A DNA stretch of 64,000 bases, from assembly GCA_007570785.1 (NCBI GenBank), contig ML661885.1, positions 18,737,907 through 18,801,906 of the forward strand, read 5' to 3'. The position numbers and the translations under genes are program-made. This document shows, piece after piece, positions 46,395-57,248 of this stretch (positions are counted from its first letter, which is position 1; every line of letters starts with the position of its first letter). The notes under the pieces were generated by a model, which saw only the letters and a program-made list of their open reading frames with translations, did no database searches and had not been told where the DNA came from. The stretch comes from Antilocapra americana (taxonomy: Eukaryota > Chordata > Mammalia > Artiodactyla > Antilocapridae).

Positions 46395-48490
46395 TGCATG
46401 TATTGTTATCCATTCACTCAGTCTATGTTTTTTGGTTGGAGCATTTAATCATATACATTTTAAGTATTTATCAATAAGTTTGATCCTACTATCATTTTCT
46501 TAATTGTTTTGGTTTATTTTTTGCAGGTCTTTCCCTTCTCTTGTGTTGCCTGCTTAGAGAGGTTCCTTTCAGTCAGTTAGTTCAGTCGTTCATACGTGTC
46601 TGACTCTCTGCGACCCCATGAACTGCAGCACACAGGCCTCCCTGTCCATCACCAACTCCCGAAGTCCACCCAAACCCATGTCCATTGAGTCAGTGATGCC
46701 ATCCAGCCATCTCATCCTCTGTCTTCTCCTTCTCCTACTGCCCCCAATCCTTCCCAGAATCAGGGTCTTTTCCAATGAGTCAACTCTTCTCATGAGGTGG
46801 CCAAAGTATTGGAGTTTCAGCTTCAACATCAGTCCTTCTAATGAACACCCAGGACTGATCTCCTTTAGGATGGACTTGTTGGATCTCCTTGCAGTCCAAG
46901 GGACTCTCAAGCGTCTTCTCCAACACCACAGTACAGAAGCATCAATTCTTTGGTGCTCAGCCTTTTTCACTGTCCAAGTCTCACATCCATACATGACTAC
47001 TGGAAAAGCCATAGCCTTGAATAGACAAACCTTTGTTGGCAAAGTAATGTCTCTGCTTTTCAATATGCTATCCATGTTGGCCATAACTTTCCTTCTAAGG
47101 AGTAAGCGTCTTTTAATTTCGTGGCTGCAATCACCATCTGCAGTGATTTTGGAGCCCCCCACAAATAGAGTCTGCCACTGTTTCCCCATCTATTTCCCAT
47201 GAAGTGATGGGACCAGATGCCATGATCTTAGTTTTTTTTAATGTTGAGCCTTAAGCCAACTTTTTCACTCTCTTCTTTCACTTTCATGAAGAGGCTTTTT
47301 AGTTCCTCTTCACTTTCTGCCATAAGAGTGATGTCATCTGCATATCTGAGGTTATTGATATTTCTCCCGGCAATCTTGACTCCAACTTGTGCTTCTTCCA
47401 GCCCAGGGTTTCTCATGATGTATCCTGCACATAAGTTAAATAAGCAGGGTGACAATATACAGCCTTGACATACTCCTTTTCCTATTTAGAACCAGTCTGT
47501 TGTTCCATGTCCAGTTCTAACTGTTGCTTCCCGACCTGCATACAGGTGTCTCAAGAGACAGGTCAGATGGTCTGGTCTTCCCATCTCTTTCAGAATTTTC
47601 CACAGTTTATTGTGATCCACACAGTCAAAGGCTTTGGCATAGTCAATAAAGCAGAAATAGATGTTTTTCTGGAACTCTCTTGCTTTTTGCTTTTAGTATT
47701 TTTCTTTAGCATCTGTCATAATGCTGGTTCAATGATGCTGAATTCTCTTAACTTTTGCTTGTCTGTAAAGCTTTTGATTTCTCCATCAAATCTGAATGAT
47801 AGTCTTGGTGGGTAGAGTTTTCTTGGTTGTACGTTCTTCCTGTTCATTACTTTAAATATATCGTGCTGTTTCCCTTCTGGTGTGTAGAGTTTCTGTTGAC
47901 AAATCAGGTGATAACCCTGAGAGTTCCCTTGTTATTTGTCATTTCCCCCTTGTTGCTTTTAATATTTTATCTTTGTTTTTAATTTTTTTTCCAGTTTGAT
48001 TACTACGTGTCTCAGGTAAGTCTTGTTCAGTCTCCTGTGGGAGACTGCTCCTTTCCCCTGGGTCATGGTGCATGCAAGATTTTGTTTGTGTCCTCCAAGA
48101 GTGGAATCTCTTTCCCCCAGGCCTGTTGAAGACCTGTAATCACATATTGCTGGCCTGTAAAGTCAGATTCCTTCAGGATACCTAGTACCTTTGCCAAATT
48201 CCCAGTCTAGGAAGTCTGATGTGGTATTTGGAAACTTCAAAGCAGTAGGAGAACTTCTTTGGTATTATTATTCTCTAGTTTTTGGATCACCCACTGGGTG
48301 GGTATTGGTTTTGATTTTGTCATGATTGCACTCCTCCAGTTGTCTTGTTGACACTTCTTTGTTTTTGAATGTGGGGTATCCTATTTGGTGGGTTACAGCA
48401 TCCTCTCACCAATGGTTTTTCAATAGCTAGTTGCTTTCGGTGTTCTCACAGGAGGAATGAGCACATCTTTCTACCCCACCATCTTGAATT
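46395..48490 (-). mobile_element. L1 LINE 5' region, split by BovB
   Basis: Inverted artiodactyl L1 text: 'ggttggagcatttaatcat' and 'cctgcttagagaggttccttt' on the left, resuming at 47702 with 'ttctttagcatctgtcataa', 'gcttttgatttctccatcaa' and ending near 'taccccaccatcttgaat'. Removing the BovB restores a continuous L1 sequence. No intact coding region. Confidence 0.75.
46569..47701 (-). mobile_element. BovB LINE inserted in L1, reverse-transcriptase remnant
   Basis: Minus-strand open frames: about 75 residues with QVGVKIAGRNINNLRYADD (YADD box at 47333-47344), then about 199 residues covering the C-terminal part from [20 protein letters not shown] to VMDREACVLQFM. 5'-truncated before the first catalytic motif. 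TTC(C)TTT lies on both sides as a short target duplication (46563-46569; 47702-47707). Confidence 0.95.
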
Positions 48491-49204
48491 AATTCTGAAG
48501 TTTGGTATCTCTTTAAAATCATTTTCTGTTAATGTTCTATTTGTAAGAAATTGAAGAGGCTTTAATATAGGAAAAATCTGAAACAAATATTCTTTAATTT
48601 ATGGATTTTAAACTTAATTTCCCTGACTGTTTACTCTTGGAGGTTCAAATATTCTCTCTTCAGGCTATTTATAGACATATGTTTAGAATGTTAATATTGA
48701 ATGTTTAGAAAACTGAAAAGATGGAGGTTATTTTTCTTGCAGTATTTATAGAAAATGTGGAATAAAGTTTAAATATCTACTAATTTAAGAATGGTAACAT
48801 GTTTCCATTCACTAGGTGATCATTTTGTATTCTTAGTGGAATTAATTTATTTATGGACTTAGTAACATTAGTGATTATTTTTAAGCTCTTGAACAGTCTA
48901 TAAATGCTATTACAAAAGAATGAGATCATGTATTTCTGAAAGAGAACTGTGTTTTCTCTACATTTTTAGCCCTACAGAGCATCACAGTGGCTGACTTTGA
49001 AACACACCTTCCCCTCCCCCACCACAAAACCACATTTTCACAACCCATATCCAACTTCTGGGAACAATAAACATTTACTACTATCATGATAAAATTTAGG
49101 TGGGATTGAGAAATTCTAAATTGCTGGGGAATTCTAAATTGCTCACTGATGCCAAAGAAAAGAGGGACATAAATAACTTTGGAAAATGTGAACACAAGGA
49201 GGTT
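48491..49204. other. AT-rich unique DNA
   Basis: Nothing recognised. Confidence 0.4.
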
Positions 49205-49330
49205 CCCTAACTTATTTGTCTTAGTTTCCATACCTACAAAATGAGGATAATACTACTCAGCATATATAATAATTATGAGTATTAATCAAGTACTGTGCCT
49301 ATTACCTAGCAAATATTTAATAAATAATAA
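49205..49330 (+). mobile_element. MIR SINE 3' part
   Basis: 'ttagtttccatacctacaaa', 'atgaggataatactactcag' and 'gcaaatatttaataaataat' match the plus-strand MIR 3' half. Confidence 0.7.
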
Positions 49331-49339
49331 TATTTCTGA

Positions 49340-49525
49340 GAATCAATATGGGCCCTGGAGTCAAACTGTACTGGGTCTGAATTCTGGCTCAATCATTTAC
49401 TAGTCATATGATGACTGTGCAAATTAATAAACTGGGCCTCATTTCAACTACTGCTAGATGAATAAATGAAATAGAATATATAAAGTGTGCAGCCCAGATG
49501 TCAATAAATGTTGTTTTTATGATTA
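49340..49525 (+). mobile_element. MIR SINE
   Basis: A second plus-strand MIR: 'atgggccctggagtcaaact', 'gtctgaattctggctcaatc' and 'agatgtcaataaatgttg'. The two form a tandem MIR pair. Confidence 0.75.
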
Positions 49526-49734
49526 ATAAAACATGACCAGTTGGAGGATGCCCCAATGGTAAACCTGGGTGGCACCAGCTGGCTCAGTGCTTTCCAATTT
49601 GCCTCCCATGGTGCTTGATTATTGGATGGACACTCTCTCTACTATGTTTATGTAAAGTGTAAAATATATTGCTTTTCCACATGGATTTTCATCTGAAGAA
49701 AGAGTTGTGTCGCTAAGAGAAGCTTGAAAAACAT

Positions 49735-49880
49735 CTACTCAATCCAAAGTCATTAATTTACAGATGCAGTGGTTAAAACTCAGGAAAATTAATAATGAAG
49801 CAGTCAGGACTGGAATTCAGGTCAGCAAAATTCTGACTCGGAGTTATATGATATTTCCACTATTTCATTCTCAGTGGTAC
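49735..49880 (-). mobile_element. MIR SINE fragment
   Basis: 'atttacagatgcagtggtta' and 'ggactggaattcaggtcagc' follow reverse-complement MIR order. Confidence 0.55.
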
Positions 49881-50049
49881 TTTAGTTTTCACTTTAATTA
49901 AATAGCTTCAGGAATTGAGATGTCTACAATTTTTTCTTAAACCATGCACTAATTAAAAAGAACCGTCTGTTAATTAAAAAGAAATATTTCTAAAATTTGT
50001 TTTAAAGAACTGATAAAAAGGAAATGAAGGGGGAAATAGTATTATTAAA

Positions 50050-50565
50050 TGTATTAGTTTAGATTCTACAGAGATCCAATAGGAGATATGTAGCCCTATC
50101 TATCTATCTGTCCAGCTATCTAGCTAGCTCTCTACCTATCTATCTAGCAATCTATCTGGAGAGACCTATTATAAAGAATTGGCTTCTGTGCTCATGGAGG
50201 CAAAAAAAGTTGGAATCCCAGGAGTTGCGATGGTATAACCTCAGTTTGAGTCTGGGGGCCTGAGAACCAGGAGAGCCTATCTTGTTAACTTTTTGTCCAA
50301 GTTTGAGCCTGAAGGCAAGAGAAAACTCAGGTCCCAGCTCCAAGATCATCAGGCAGAGAGAGCAATTTACTCTGAATATTCAGTCTTCAGTGTATGGGAT
50401 GAGGACCACCCATATTGAGGAAAACAGACTGTTTTATAAAGTCTAGAAATTAAAATGTTAATCTCATTTGGAAATATGCTCATGAATACACACGGAATAA
50501 CGTTTAACCTAACATCTGGGCACCCCATGGCTCAGTTAAGGTGATACATCAAATTAATCATCACA
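50050..50565 (-). mobile_element. MLT2-type (ERVL) solo LTR
   Basis: Read on the minus strand it begins TGTGATGATTAATTTGATGT and ends ...CTAATACA, the MLT2 termini. Blocks such as 'ggcctgagaaccaggagagc' and 'tggggtgcccagatgtt' (minus strand) are diagnostic. The AT-rich part near the LTR end has become a tetranucleotide array (50098-50156). No retroviral coding region is attached. Confidence 0.8.
50098..50156 (+). repeat. Imperfect (CTAT)n tetranucleotide repeat
   Basis: Interrupted CTAT/TCTA units with variant CTAG and TCTG units, located where MLT2 LTRs usually carry a TA-rich stretch. Likely length-variable. Confidence 0.85.
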
Positions 50566-50601
50566 CTAGGTAAAATACGTTTTATCACTGATTCCCAAGT
50601 A

Positions 50602-51057
50602 CAAGCGTACCTAGTTTTACTGCATTTCACTTTATCAAGCTTTGCAGATTTTTTTTTTAAACAAATCGAAGGTTTGTGGCCACCTTCCATGGAGCAAGTC
50701 TACTAGCGTCACTTTTCCTGCAGCATTTTCTCACTTCATGTCTCTGTGTCATGTTTTGGTAATTCTCAAAATATTTCAATCCCTCGACTGGCAAAATGAT
50801 GAGGACTTGCTGATGGCTCAGATGATGGTTAGAATTTTTTAGCAATAAAGTAGTTTTTAAATTAATGCATGTACCTCAACTGTGTTTTTTTTTTTTAAGA
50901 TCAGTGCTGTTTCACATATAATAGACTACAGTCTAGTGTAAATATAACTTTCACATGCACTGGGAAACCAAAAAATTTGTGTGACTCACTTTATTGTAAT
51001 ATTTATTTCATTGCAGTGGTTTGGAATTAAACCCACAATATCTCCAAGATACACTTG
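50602..51057 (+). mobile_element. Tigger1 (pogo/Tc1-mariner) deletion derivative
   Basis: Left end CAAGCGTACCTAGTTTTAC and right end ending 'ccaagatacacttg' are inverted Tigger1 termini, with TA on both sides (50600-50601, 51058-51059) as the target duplication. The 5' part ('gaaggtttgtggccacctt') joins directly at about 50783 to the 3' part ('gcaataaagtagtttttaaa'), so about 2 kb, including the transposase gene, is missing. Non-autonomous. Confidence 0.9.
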
Positions 51058-51247
51058 TATAGATTTTTAAGATCTGCATATATTCTCCAATATCAACATT
51101 CACTCATTCTTCATACATGAAAATTCAGTTTTTCATATGTTTAAAGTAAATTTTCTACATAGTATTCTAACGTGTTCTTTCCCCCACATATAATACTTGT
51201 ATAACATTGCTGAGGCTTTCTGTTTTATGATAATTTATTGCTTAAGT

Positions 51248-51465
51248 TGGGCTTCTCAAGTGGCTCAGAGGTCAAAAATATACCTGCCAAGCAGGAGGCG
51301 TGGATTCAATCCCTGGGTCAGGAAGATCCTCTGGAGAAGGAAATGGCAACCAGCTCCAGTATTCTTGTCTGGGAATTTCCATGGACAGAGGAGCCTGGCA
51401 GGCTATAGTCCATGGGCTTGCAAAAGAGTTGAACATGACTTAGTGACTAAACAACAACAACAACA
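51248..51465 (+). mobile_element. Bov-tA SINE with perfect 11-bp target duplication
   Basis: Plus-strand copy with an acaacaacaacaac tail. ATTGCTTAAGT at 51237-51247 recurs at 51466-51476 without change. Confidence 0.95.
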
Positions 51466-51476
51466 ATTGCTTAAGT

Positions 51477-52671
51477 ACCTTGTCTGTCAATTTGGTTAAC
51501 GTTATTTTGTTATGTTTTGAATTCTTGTTATATTCATATTAGTTCAGGGTATTTGATAGTAGTTCCTTCCCTTAGGTCTTGAGTTTGCCTTAAGTCTTCT
51601 AAGAATACACAGATATTCTGAAGTAACCCAAATGATTTGAGTACAGAAGAAAAATAATATCATGACAATTATAAGAGGAAATAAAACAATAACAAAGATT
51701 TGCTGTGGTCATTCATGCATAACAAAATATGAAAGCGTCTATATTTTCTGACTCCTCAAGATAGACGCCTCAAGATTCTCAAGATTCCTCTTCCGGGGGA
51801 AAAGCAATACTTTCTTTCCCCTCTCTTCAATATTTGACACTTTATGGAATTATAAAAGCAATTAGGAAGCATGTCATTCAGTTTTTACTTGATGGTATTT
51901 GATAGCATATTTCATCCCATAGTTGATATATTCTGACACCCATTTATTAAGATGTATATTAAATTTTCCAAAAAAATTGAAAGGTAGCATGTTAATAGAT
52001 GTATTTCTACCTTTAAACTGTCTAAATATTGAAATTGTTACTCAATTAAAACTCCTCTGAAGTTATGCTGTATTTCTGTTTGAGAAAATTATTATTAATT
52101 TCCACGTTACCAAATCAGTATTTTTGAGTATTTGACCAGGACTTGGATGAGGTTAGCAAAGGGTTTGTGAATAGTAGAAATTGCATCATGATAGAATTTT
52201 AATAGGACAAATTTGGAATAATTTGAAAGCACTTTTCTACATATAATACTTTTGCTTAGAAGGATGATCACTGGATTATCTTCCTTCATTAAGTCATTAA
52301 CATCATTAAAGCCTTCTCTTTCTTAAGCATTCAACTCTTCTGGACTCTATGGCACCATGTTGTTATCTGCAGCACTAAAAATCCACTCTTGCCTCTCAGA
52401 GGGCATACACACAACCAAGCCTCAAGACGGTCTAATGGCATCTCACATCCACTCGTTCATCTCCTTGGTTATGACTTTTGCAGTTTGATCATGCAGTAAG
52501 TGACTTCTACATCGCTCTCAGAAGTTTTGTTATGGTGCCTGTTATTTAGCAGGACAAGCCCTTTCTCACCTCATGTTGTAGCTCCAGAGGGTCCAAGATA
52601 CTACATGTCCTCTGGTTTTATGTCTTCTTTTGGTGCCCTGCTGTCTCTACTGACTCTACTTCCTATTTCAT
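51477..52671. other. 1.2 kb AT-rich unique DNA
   Basis: Nothing recognised. Confidence 0.4.
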
Positions 52672-52846
52672 TGTTTTTGTTCAGTTGCTAAGTTGTGTCT
52701 AACTCTTTGTAACTTCACAAACTGCAGCATGCCAGGCTTCCTTGTCCTTCACTATCTCCTGGAGTTTGTTCAAACTCATGTCCATTGAGTCGTTGATGCC
52801 ATCCAACCACCTCATCCTCTGTCACCTCTTTCTCCTCTTGCATAAG
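52672..52846 (-). mobile_element. BovB LINE 3' tail, short copy
   Basis: Inverted BovB 3' end from 'gttcagttgctaagttgtgt' to 'ctctttctcctcttgc', only about 175 bp. It is truncated at nearly the same family position as 55425-55593. Confidence 0.9.
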
Positions 52847-52859
52847 TTTGACTAATGAA

Positions 52860-53850
52860 CTTATTTATTTTTTTCCTTCATCACATCACCATTGCTCACA
52901 GCCTCTGGTGCCTGTTTGCAACTAAATCCATATCAGCTTTGGTCTATCTCCTGAGCTTCCACCCCACATTTAAAATCACTTAGATATTTTGAGGGTGTTT
53001 TTTTCTCACCCCAAATTAACAAATTTCCCTTCCCTTCTGTTCTTCTGTATCACAGTCAGTAGCAATAGCACCAGCTTTGTGATATCTCTTACAAAGATTA
53101 CAAAGGTGTTCTCTTTCTTATTCCACATTAGGACTGTTACTAGAGTACTCTTTTTATTACGTCTCTTAGATGTGATGTTTCTTAATTCTCCCTCTTTTGG
53201 CCTCATCCTGCTGCTGCTACTGCTGCTAAGTCGCTTCAGTTGTGTTTGACTCTGTGCAACCCCATAGATGGCAGCCCACCAGACTCCCCTGGGATTCTGG
53301 GATTCTCCAGGCAAGAACACTGGAGTGGGTTGCCATTTCCTTCTCCAGTGCATGAAAGGGAAAAGTGAAAGTGAAGTTGCTCAGACCCATCCGACTCCTA
53401 GCGACCCCATGAACTGCGGCCTACCAGGCTCCTCCATCCATGGGATTTTCCAGGCAAGAGTACTGGAGTGGGGTGCCATTGCCTTCTCCATTGACCTCAT
53501 CCATTGACTGTTAATTCTAATTCACCAACAATTTACCAAATGAAGCCTCTCTTCTGTTCTCAGGTCCAGGTAATTCAGTTATATCACTCCTCCTAAAACA
53601 TCACTCTATGTTTATCACTGTCTGGATCAAAGCTTCTGCCCAATGAATTGGAGTCCACACCCTTAACACATCATTTAAAATCTCCTATATTTTGGTCCCA
53701 TCCCAACTTTTCCCGCATATCATACATGACTCCCTCTTTTCAAGCACAATTTATTTGTAATGCTACAATATGCCTCACACGTTATTTTTACACACTTGCA
53801 CATAAGATCTGCATCCTTATCATCATTGCTATGAATTTTGGTCATTCTTT
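52860..53850 (+). mobile_element. Possible L2 LINE, interrupted by Bov-A2
   Basis: Pyrimidine-rich text such as 'acagtcagtagcaatagcac' and, after the SINE, 'acatcatttaaaatctccta' and 'cttgcacataag' resembles the L2 3' half. Diverged; the boundaries are estimates. Confidence 0.35.
53209..53494 (-). mobile_element. Bov-A2 SINE (two Bov-A monomers)
   Basis: The only Bov-A2 here. Two Bov-A monomers in tandem ('caggcaagaacactggagtg' and 'caggcaagagtactggagtg') are joined by a 'gaaaagtgaaagtgaag' linker; a CTG/CTA-rich tail (gctgctgctactgctgc) marks the element's 3' end. CCTCATCC at 53201-53208 and 53495-53502 is the target duplication. Confidence 0.95.
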
Positions 53851-53861
53851 AATCATTCTTT

Positions 53862-54014
53862 GTTTTCCTTGTGGCTCAGTTGGTAAAAAAATCCACCTGC
53901 AATGCGGGAGATCTGGGTTTGGTCCCTGGGTTGGGAAGATCCCCTGGAGAAGGGAAAGGCTACCCACTCTAATATTCTGGCCAGAGTCGGACATGACTGA
54001 GCAACTTTCACTTT
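53862..54014 (+). mobile_element. Bov-tA SINE, internally deleted
   Basis: Plus-strand copy lacking about 45 bases of the body ('ttctggccagagtcggacat' jumps past the usual 'catggacagaggagcctgg'). Ends in a TTTCACTTTCACTTT tail. Confidence 0.9.
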
Positions 54015-54069
54015 CACTTTAATCAATCATTAGTCCAACCAAAGTTACCCCTCCTTCCTGAAATTTCTG

Positions 54070-54460
54070 ACAGGTCGTTTTTTTTAAACTTTTTATTTTA
54101 TATTTATCACAACAATGTTGTGATAATTCCAAGTGTGCAGCAGAGCAAGTCAGCCATCCATATACAGGTATCCATTCTCCCCCAAGTCCTCCTCCCCTCC
54201 AGGCTGCCACATAACATTGAGCAAAATTCCCTGTGCCATACAGGCCCATGTTGGTTATCCATTTTAAGTACAGCAGCCTGTACATGTCGATTTCAAACTC
54301 GCTAAGTATCCCCTCCCCCAACCCTTCCCCTCTGGTAACCACAAGTTTGTTCTCTAAGTCAGGACAAATGATTTTTTTTGAACCTCTAAAGAACTCCTTT
54401 CATTCATTTGGCATAATTGTTAACACACAATGCTAATATATACTATCTTAGAGGCATATA
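54070..54460 (-). mobile_element. Older L1 3' UTR, minus strand
   Basis: Inverted L1 text: 'aagtcagccatccatataca', 'aaaattccctgtgccataca', 'ggttatccattttaagtaca' and 'cccctctggtaaccacaag'. Diverged and non-coding. Confidence 0.7.
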
Positions 54461-54734
54461 TTCCTTCTTTTCAAAATAAAGTAAATTCCTTAGGTGAAGT
54501 GTCTTGGGAGTTTCATATTCCTGTTGTCTACATTAATTTGCATAGTTTATTTTGATGTAATGAATAAATCTGCTGTTGTATTTTAGTCAAACATTATTTT
54601 TCAAAAATTTGATTTCTGTTTTCTGAAGTACTACACACTAGTTCAGGATTGGGTGCAGGAGTGTCCATGTAGGGAGAGATCAACCAGTGAAGCATGTGTC
54701 CTTCCTCAGTTTTTTATTTTAAAGACCTATATTG
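54461..54734. other. Unique DNA
   Basis: Nothing recognised. Confidence 0.4.
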
Positions 54735-54935
54735 GGGGTACTCTCCTGGGGGTCAAGTGGCTAAGACATCACCTTCCAATAAATACAGAGGATGAGGGTT
54801 CAGTCCCTGGTTGGGAAGCTAATATCCCACATGTCTGGGGGCAAAAAGCAAAAAAAAACAAAACATAAAACAGAAGCAATATTGGAATGAATTCAATAAA
54901 GACCTTAAAAATAGTCCACATCAAAAAATATTTTT
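54735..54935 (+). mobile_element. CHR-type SINE, plus strand
   Basis: tRNA-like head 'gggggtcaagtggctaagac', 'atgagggttcagtccctggt', then the CHR tail 'acataaaacagaagcaatat' and 'gaattcaataaagacctt', ending A-rich. Confidence 0.85.
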
Positions 54936-55424
54936 AAGAATCTATATTAAGGGGTTTTATTCTATGGTTTTATCAGCACAAAACTCTAGATTGGAGAGGT
55001 GAAACTCAAAGTTACATGGACATTTAGTACTGTTTATTTTAACATTATCTTTATTAAATAAAATTGGTATTTTGGAAATATTTTACTTAATAAGCACAAT
55101 TTTATAAAATAAATTGAGGATTTTTTGTCAACAGAGAGCTCAGAAAGTAAACTGTATGGTATATATAATGAAAAATGAAAGCACATTTTTAAATTGCATT
55201 TGAAGAAGTGTATATCTAGAACAATTCAATCACTTTAAACACATTTCCAGAATGAGACACTTCACTTGTAGGAATATTGACAGAACATGAGAGGTTTAGA
55301 GGTTAGCACACTTTATGCTGAGGGGTGTAAAAAGCCATAACTTTTGAGAAATAAAGCACTGAGAATAGTGTTTAGCTAAAAAAGAGAAATATTCCTAGAA
55401 ATATGATACATATTTTGAAGAGCT
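54936..55424. other. AT-rich unique DNA
   Basis: Nothing recognised. Confidence 0.4.
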
Positions 55425-55593
55425 TGTTGTTCAGTCATTCAGTTGTGTCCGACTCTTTGTGACCGCATGGACTGCAGCACACCAGGCTTCCCTGTCCTTC
55501 ACCACCCCCCAGAGCTTGCTTAAACTCACGTCCATTGAGTCAGTGATGTCATCCTACCATCTCATCATCTGTCATCCCCTTCTCCTCCTGCCT
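55425..55593 (-). mobile_element. BovB LINE 3' tail, short copy
   Basis: Inverted BovB from 'gttgttcagtcattcagttg' to 'cccttctcctcctgcc', about 170 bp; truncated at the same purine-rich site (on the LINE strand) as 52672-52846. Confidence 0.9.
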
Positions 55594-55974
55594 TATGTTT
55601 ACAGTGTAGCTTGTTTTGCATGTTTTCCAAAGGCAGAACCAGTAACAGTGAGAGTTATAGAGGCATGTGTTTTAGCCCAGTATCAAAAATCATATTGTAT
55701 TGGAGGGTCTGAAGCATGAGATGAACTGTTACATGATGTATAGATATTTCTGTGTTGTGGAAAATATTAAAAAATAATTGTTTCTTTATCATTGTTCATG
55801 TTTTCCTTACACTTAAATTGTACTTCTTTTATGGCACTTATCCCTTTATATCTAGCTAAATAGTGAAATAAAATATTACAAGTAACACACATGTATATGT
55901 GTGTGTGTATATTCATGTTATTTCAAAATTCATTCTTTTTTAGTATTAACTGGGTCTCCAGAGGTGAAAAACCA
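55594..55974. other. AT-rich unique DNA with a GT run
   Basis: A short GTGTGTGT run lies near 55899. Nothing else recognised. Confidence 0.4.
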
Positions 55975-56316
55975 TATTGTTGTTGTCCAGTAGCTGAGTT
56001 ATATCCAACTTTTTGCAACCCCATGATTTGCAGCATGGCAGGTTCCTCTGTCTTCCACTATCTCTCAGAGTTTGCTCAGATTCATGTCCATTGAGTTGGT
56101 GATGCTATCTAATCATTTCATCCTCTGTCACCCCCTTCTCCTTCTGCCTTCATTCTTTTGCAGCATCAGGATCTTTTCCAATGAGTCGGCTCTTTGCATC
56201 AGGTGGCTACAGTATTGGAGATTTAGATTTAGCATCAGCCCTTCCAATGAATATGCAGGGTTTATTTCCTTTAGAACTGACAGATTTGGTCTCCTTGTGG
56301 TCCAATAATCCTTGCC
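55975..56316 (-). mobile_element. BovB LINE 3' fragment
   Basis: Inverted BovB of about 340 bp, 'gttgttgtccagtagctgag' to 'gtggtccaataatccttgcc'. One of the more diverged copies. Confidence 0.9.
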
Positions 56317-56426
56317 AAGTAGACTCACCTCCATACGTGTTCTAGAGGAGCTAAGACTTTGGGAAAGCAGCAGTTCTGTTAGTAATTAGCCACTTTAATT
56401 TGTTATATGGGCTTAAAGGATTGATG

Positions 56427-56655
56427 GGGCTTCCCTGGTGGCACAGTGGTAAAGAACCTGCCTACCAATGTAGGGGACACAGGTTTGATCCCTGGGTTAG
56501 GAAGATCCCCTGGAGAAGGAAATGACAACCCATTCCAGTATTCTTACCTGGAAATCTCATGGATAGAGGAGCCTGGTGGGTTACAGTCCATGGGATTGCA
56601 AAAGATTCAGACATGACTTAGTGACTAAACAACACTACCACCAACAACAATAAAA
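56427..56655 (+). mobile_element. Bov-tA SINE
   Basis: Plus-strand copy with an intact-looking tRNA head (ggggcttccctggtggcaca) and a long acaacactaccaccaacaac tail. Confidence 0.95.
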
Positions 56656-56750
56656 AGAATTGAAAGAGGATGCTTTTAGAGAAAAATTATTCTTCAGCAG
56701 GAGAGGCTCGTAAGCTACTTTCCTCTTACCTGAAGATAGTGTGTAGGACT

Positions 56751-57248
56751 TTAAAGTTTTTTTGTATCCTTTGAGTTTAGGGAACTGGTGTTTGCTTCTT
56801 GACAAGAGAATTCTAAAGGCAAAGTGAAGGTAGGCAAAACATCTGCTTGGTAGCAAAGACAAAGGGAAAGCCAACTGCCTTGTAAGCCAACTGCACCTTC
56901 ATATTTGGAGAAAGTTTGCGTAACTTTTTCCTTGGACGGAGTAGACCCATGGGAGAGAGAGAGTGAGAGGAATCCTTCAATGTCTTCAGCCCACAAAGGC
57001 CACTGGGAAGATTCGAAGTTCAAGTTGCTGGAAGGAAAAGAGTTGTTGTCTGCATCATGAAAGTTGCCATTGGAGTTATCTAATGGCGTAAACTCTGAGA
57101 AACAGAGTAACAGTCCAGAAAAAAAAGGGTCAGAATTGGGCATATAAAACCCAAAGTTCATGGGTGCTTTACAACGACAGTGCCAACCAGCCACACAAAC
57201 CTGAGGAGGAGCGATTGATTCCACTTGTCTCTCTCCCCTGGGCCCCAT
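56751..57248 (-). other. Open frame of 165 codons, unassigned
   Basis: ATG to stop on the minus strand in DNA with no recognised repeat. The product begins MGPRGERQVESIAPPQ and includes FYMPNSDPFFSGLLLCF and a serine/leucine-rich stretch; no domain, signal or motif is evident. A CTCCTCAG|G acceptor-like site lies inside the frame, so it could be part of an exon. A frame of this length can arise by chance in a 64 kb window, so coding status is doubtful. Confidence 0.2.

Noticed and set aside
46618..47202. Plus-strand open frame of 194 codons
   Set aside because: Antisense to the BovB inserted in L1.
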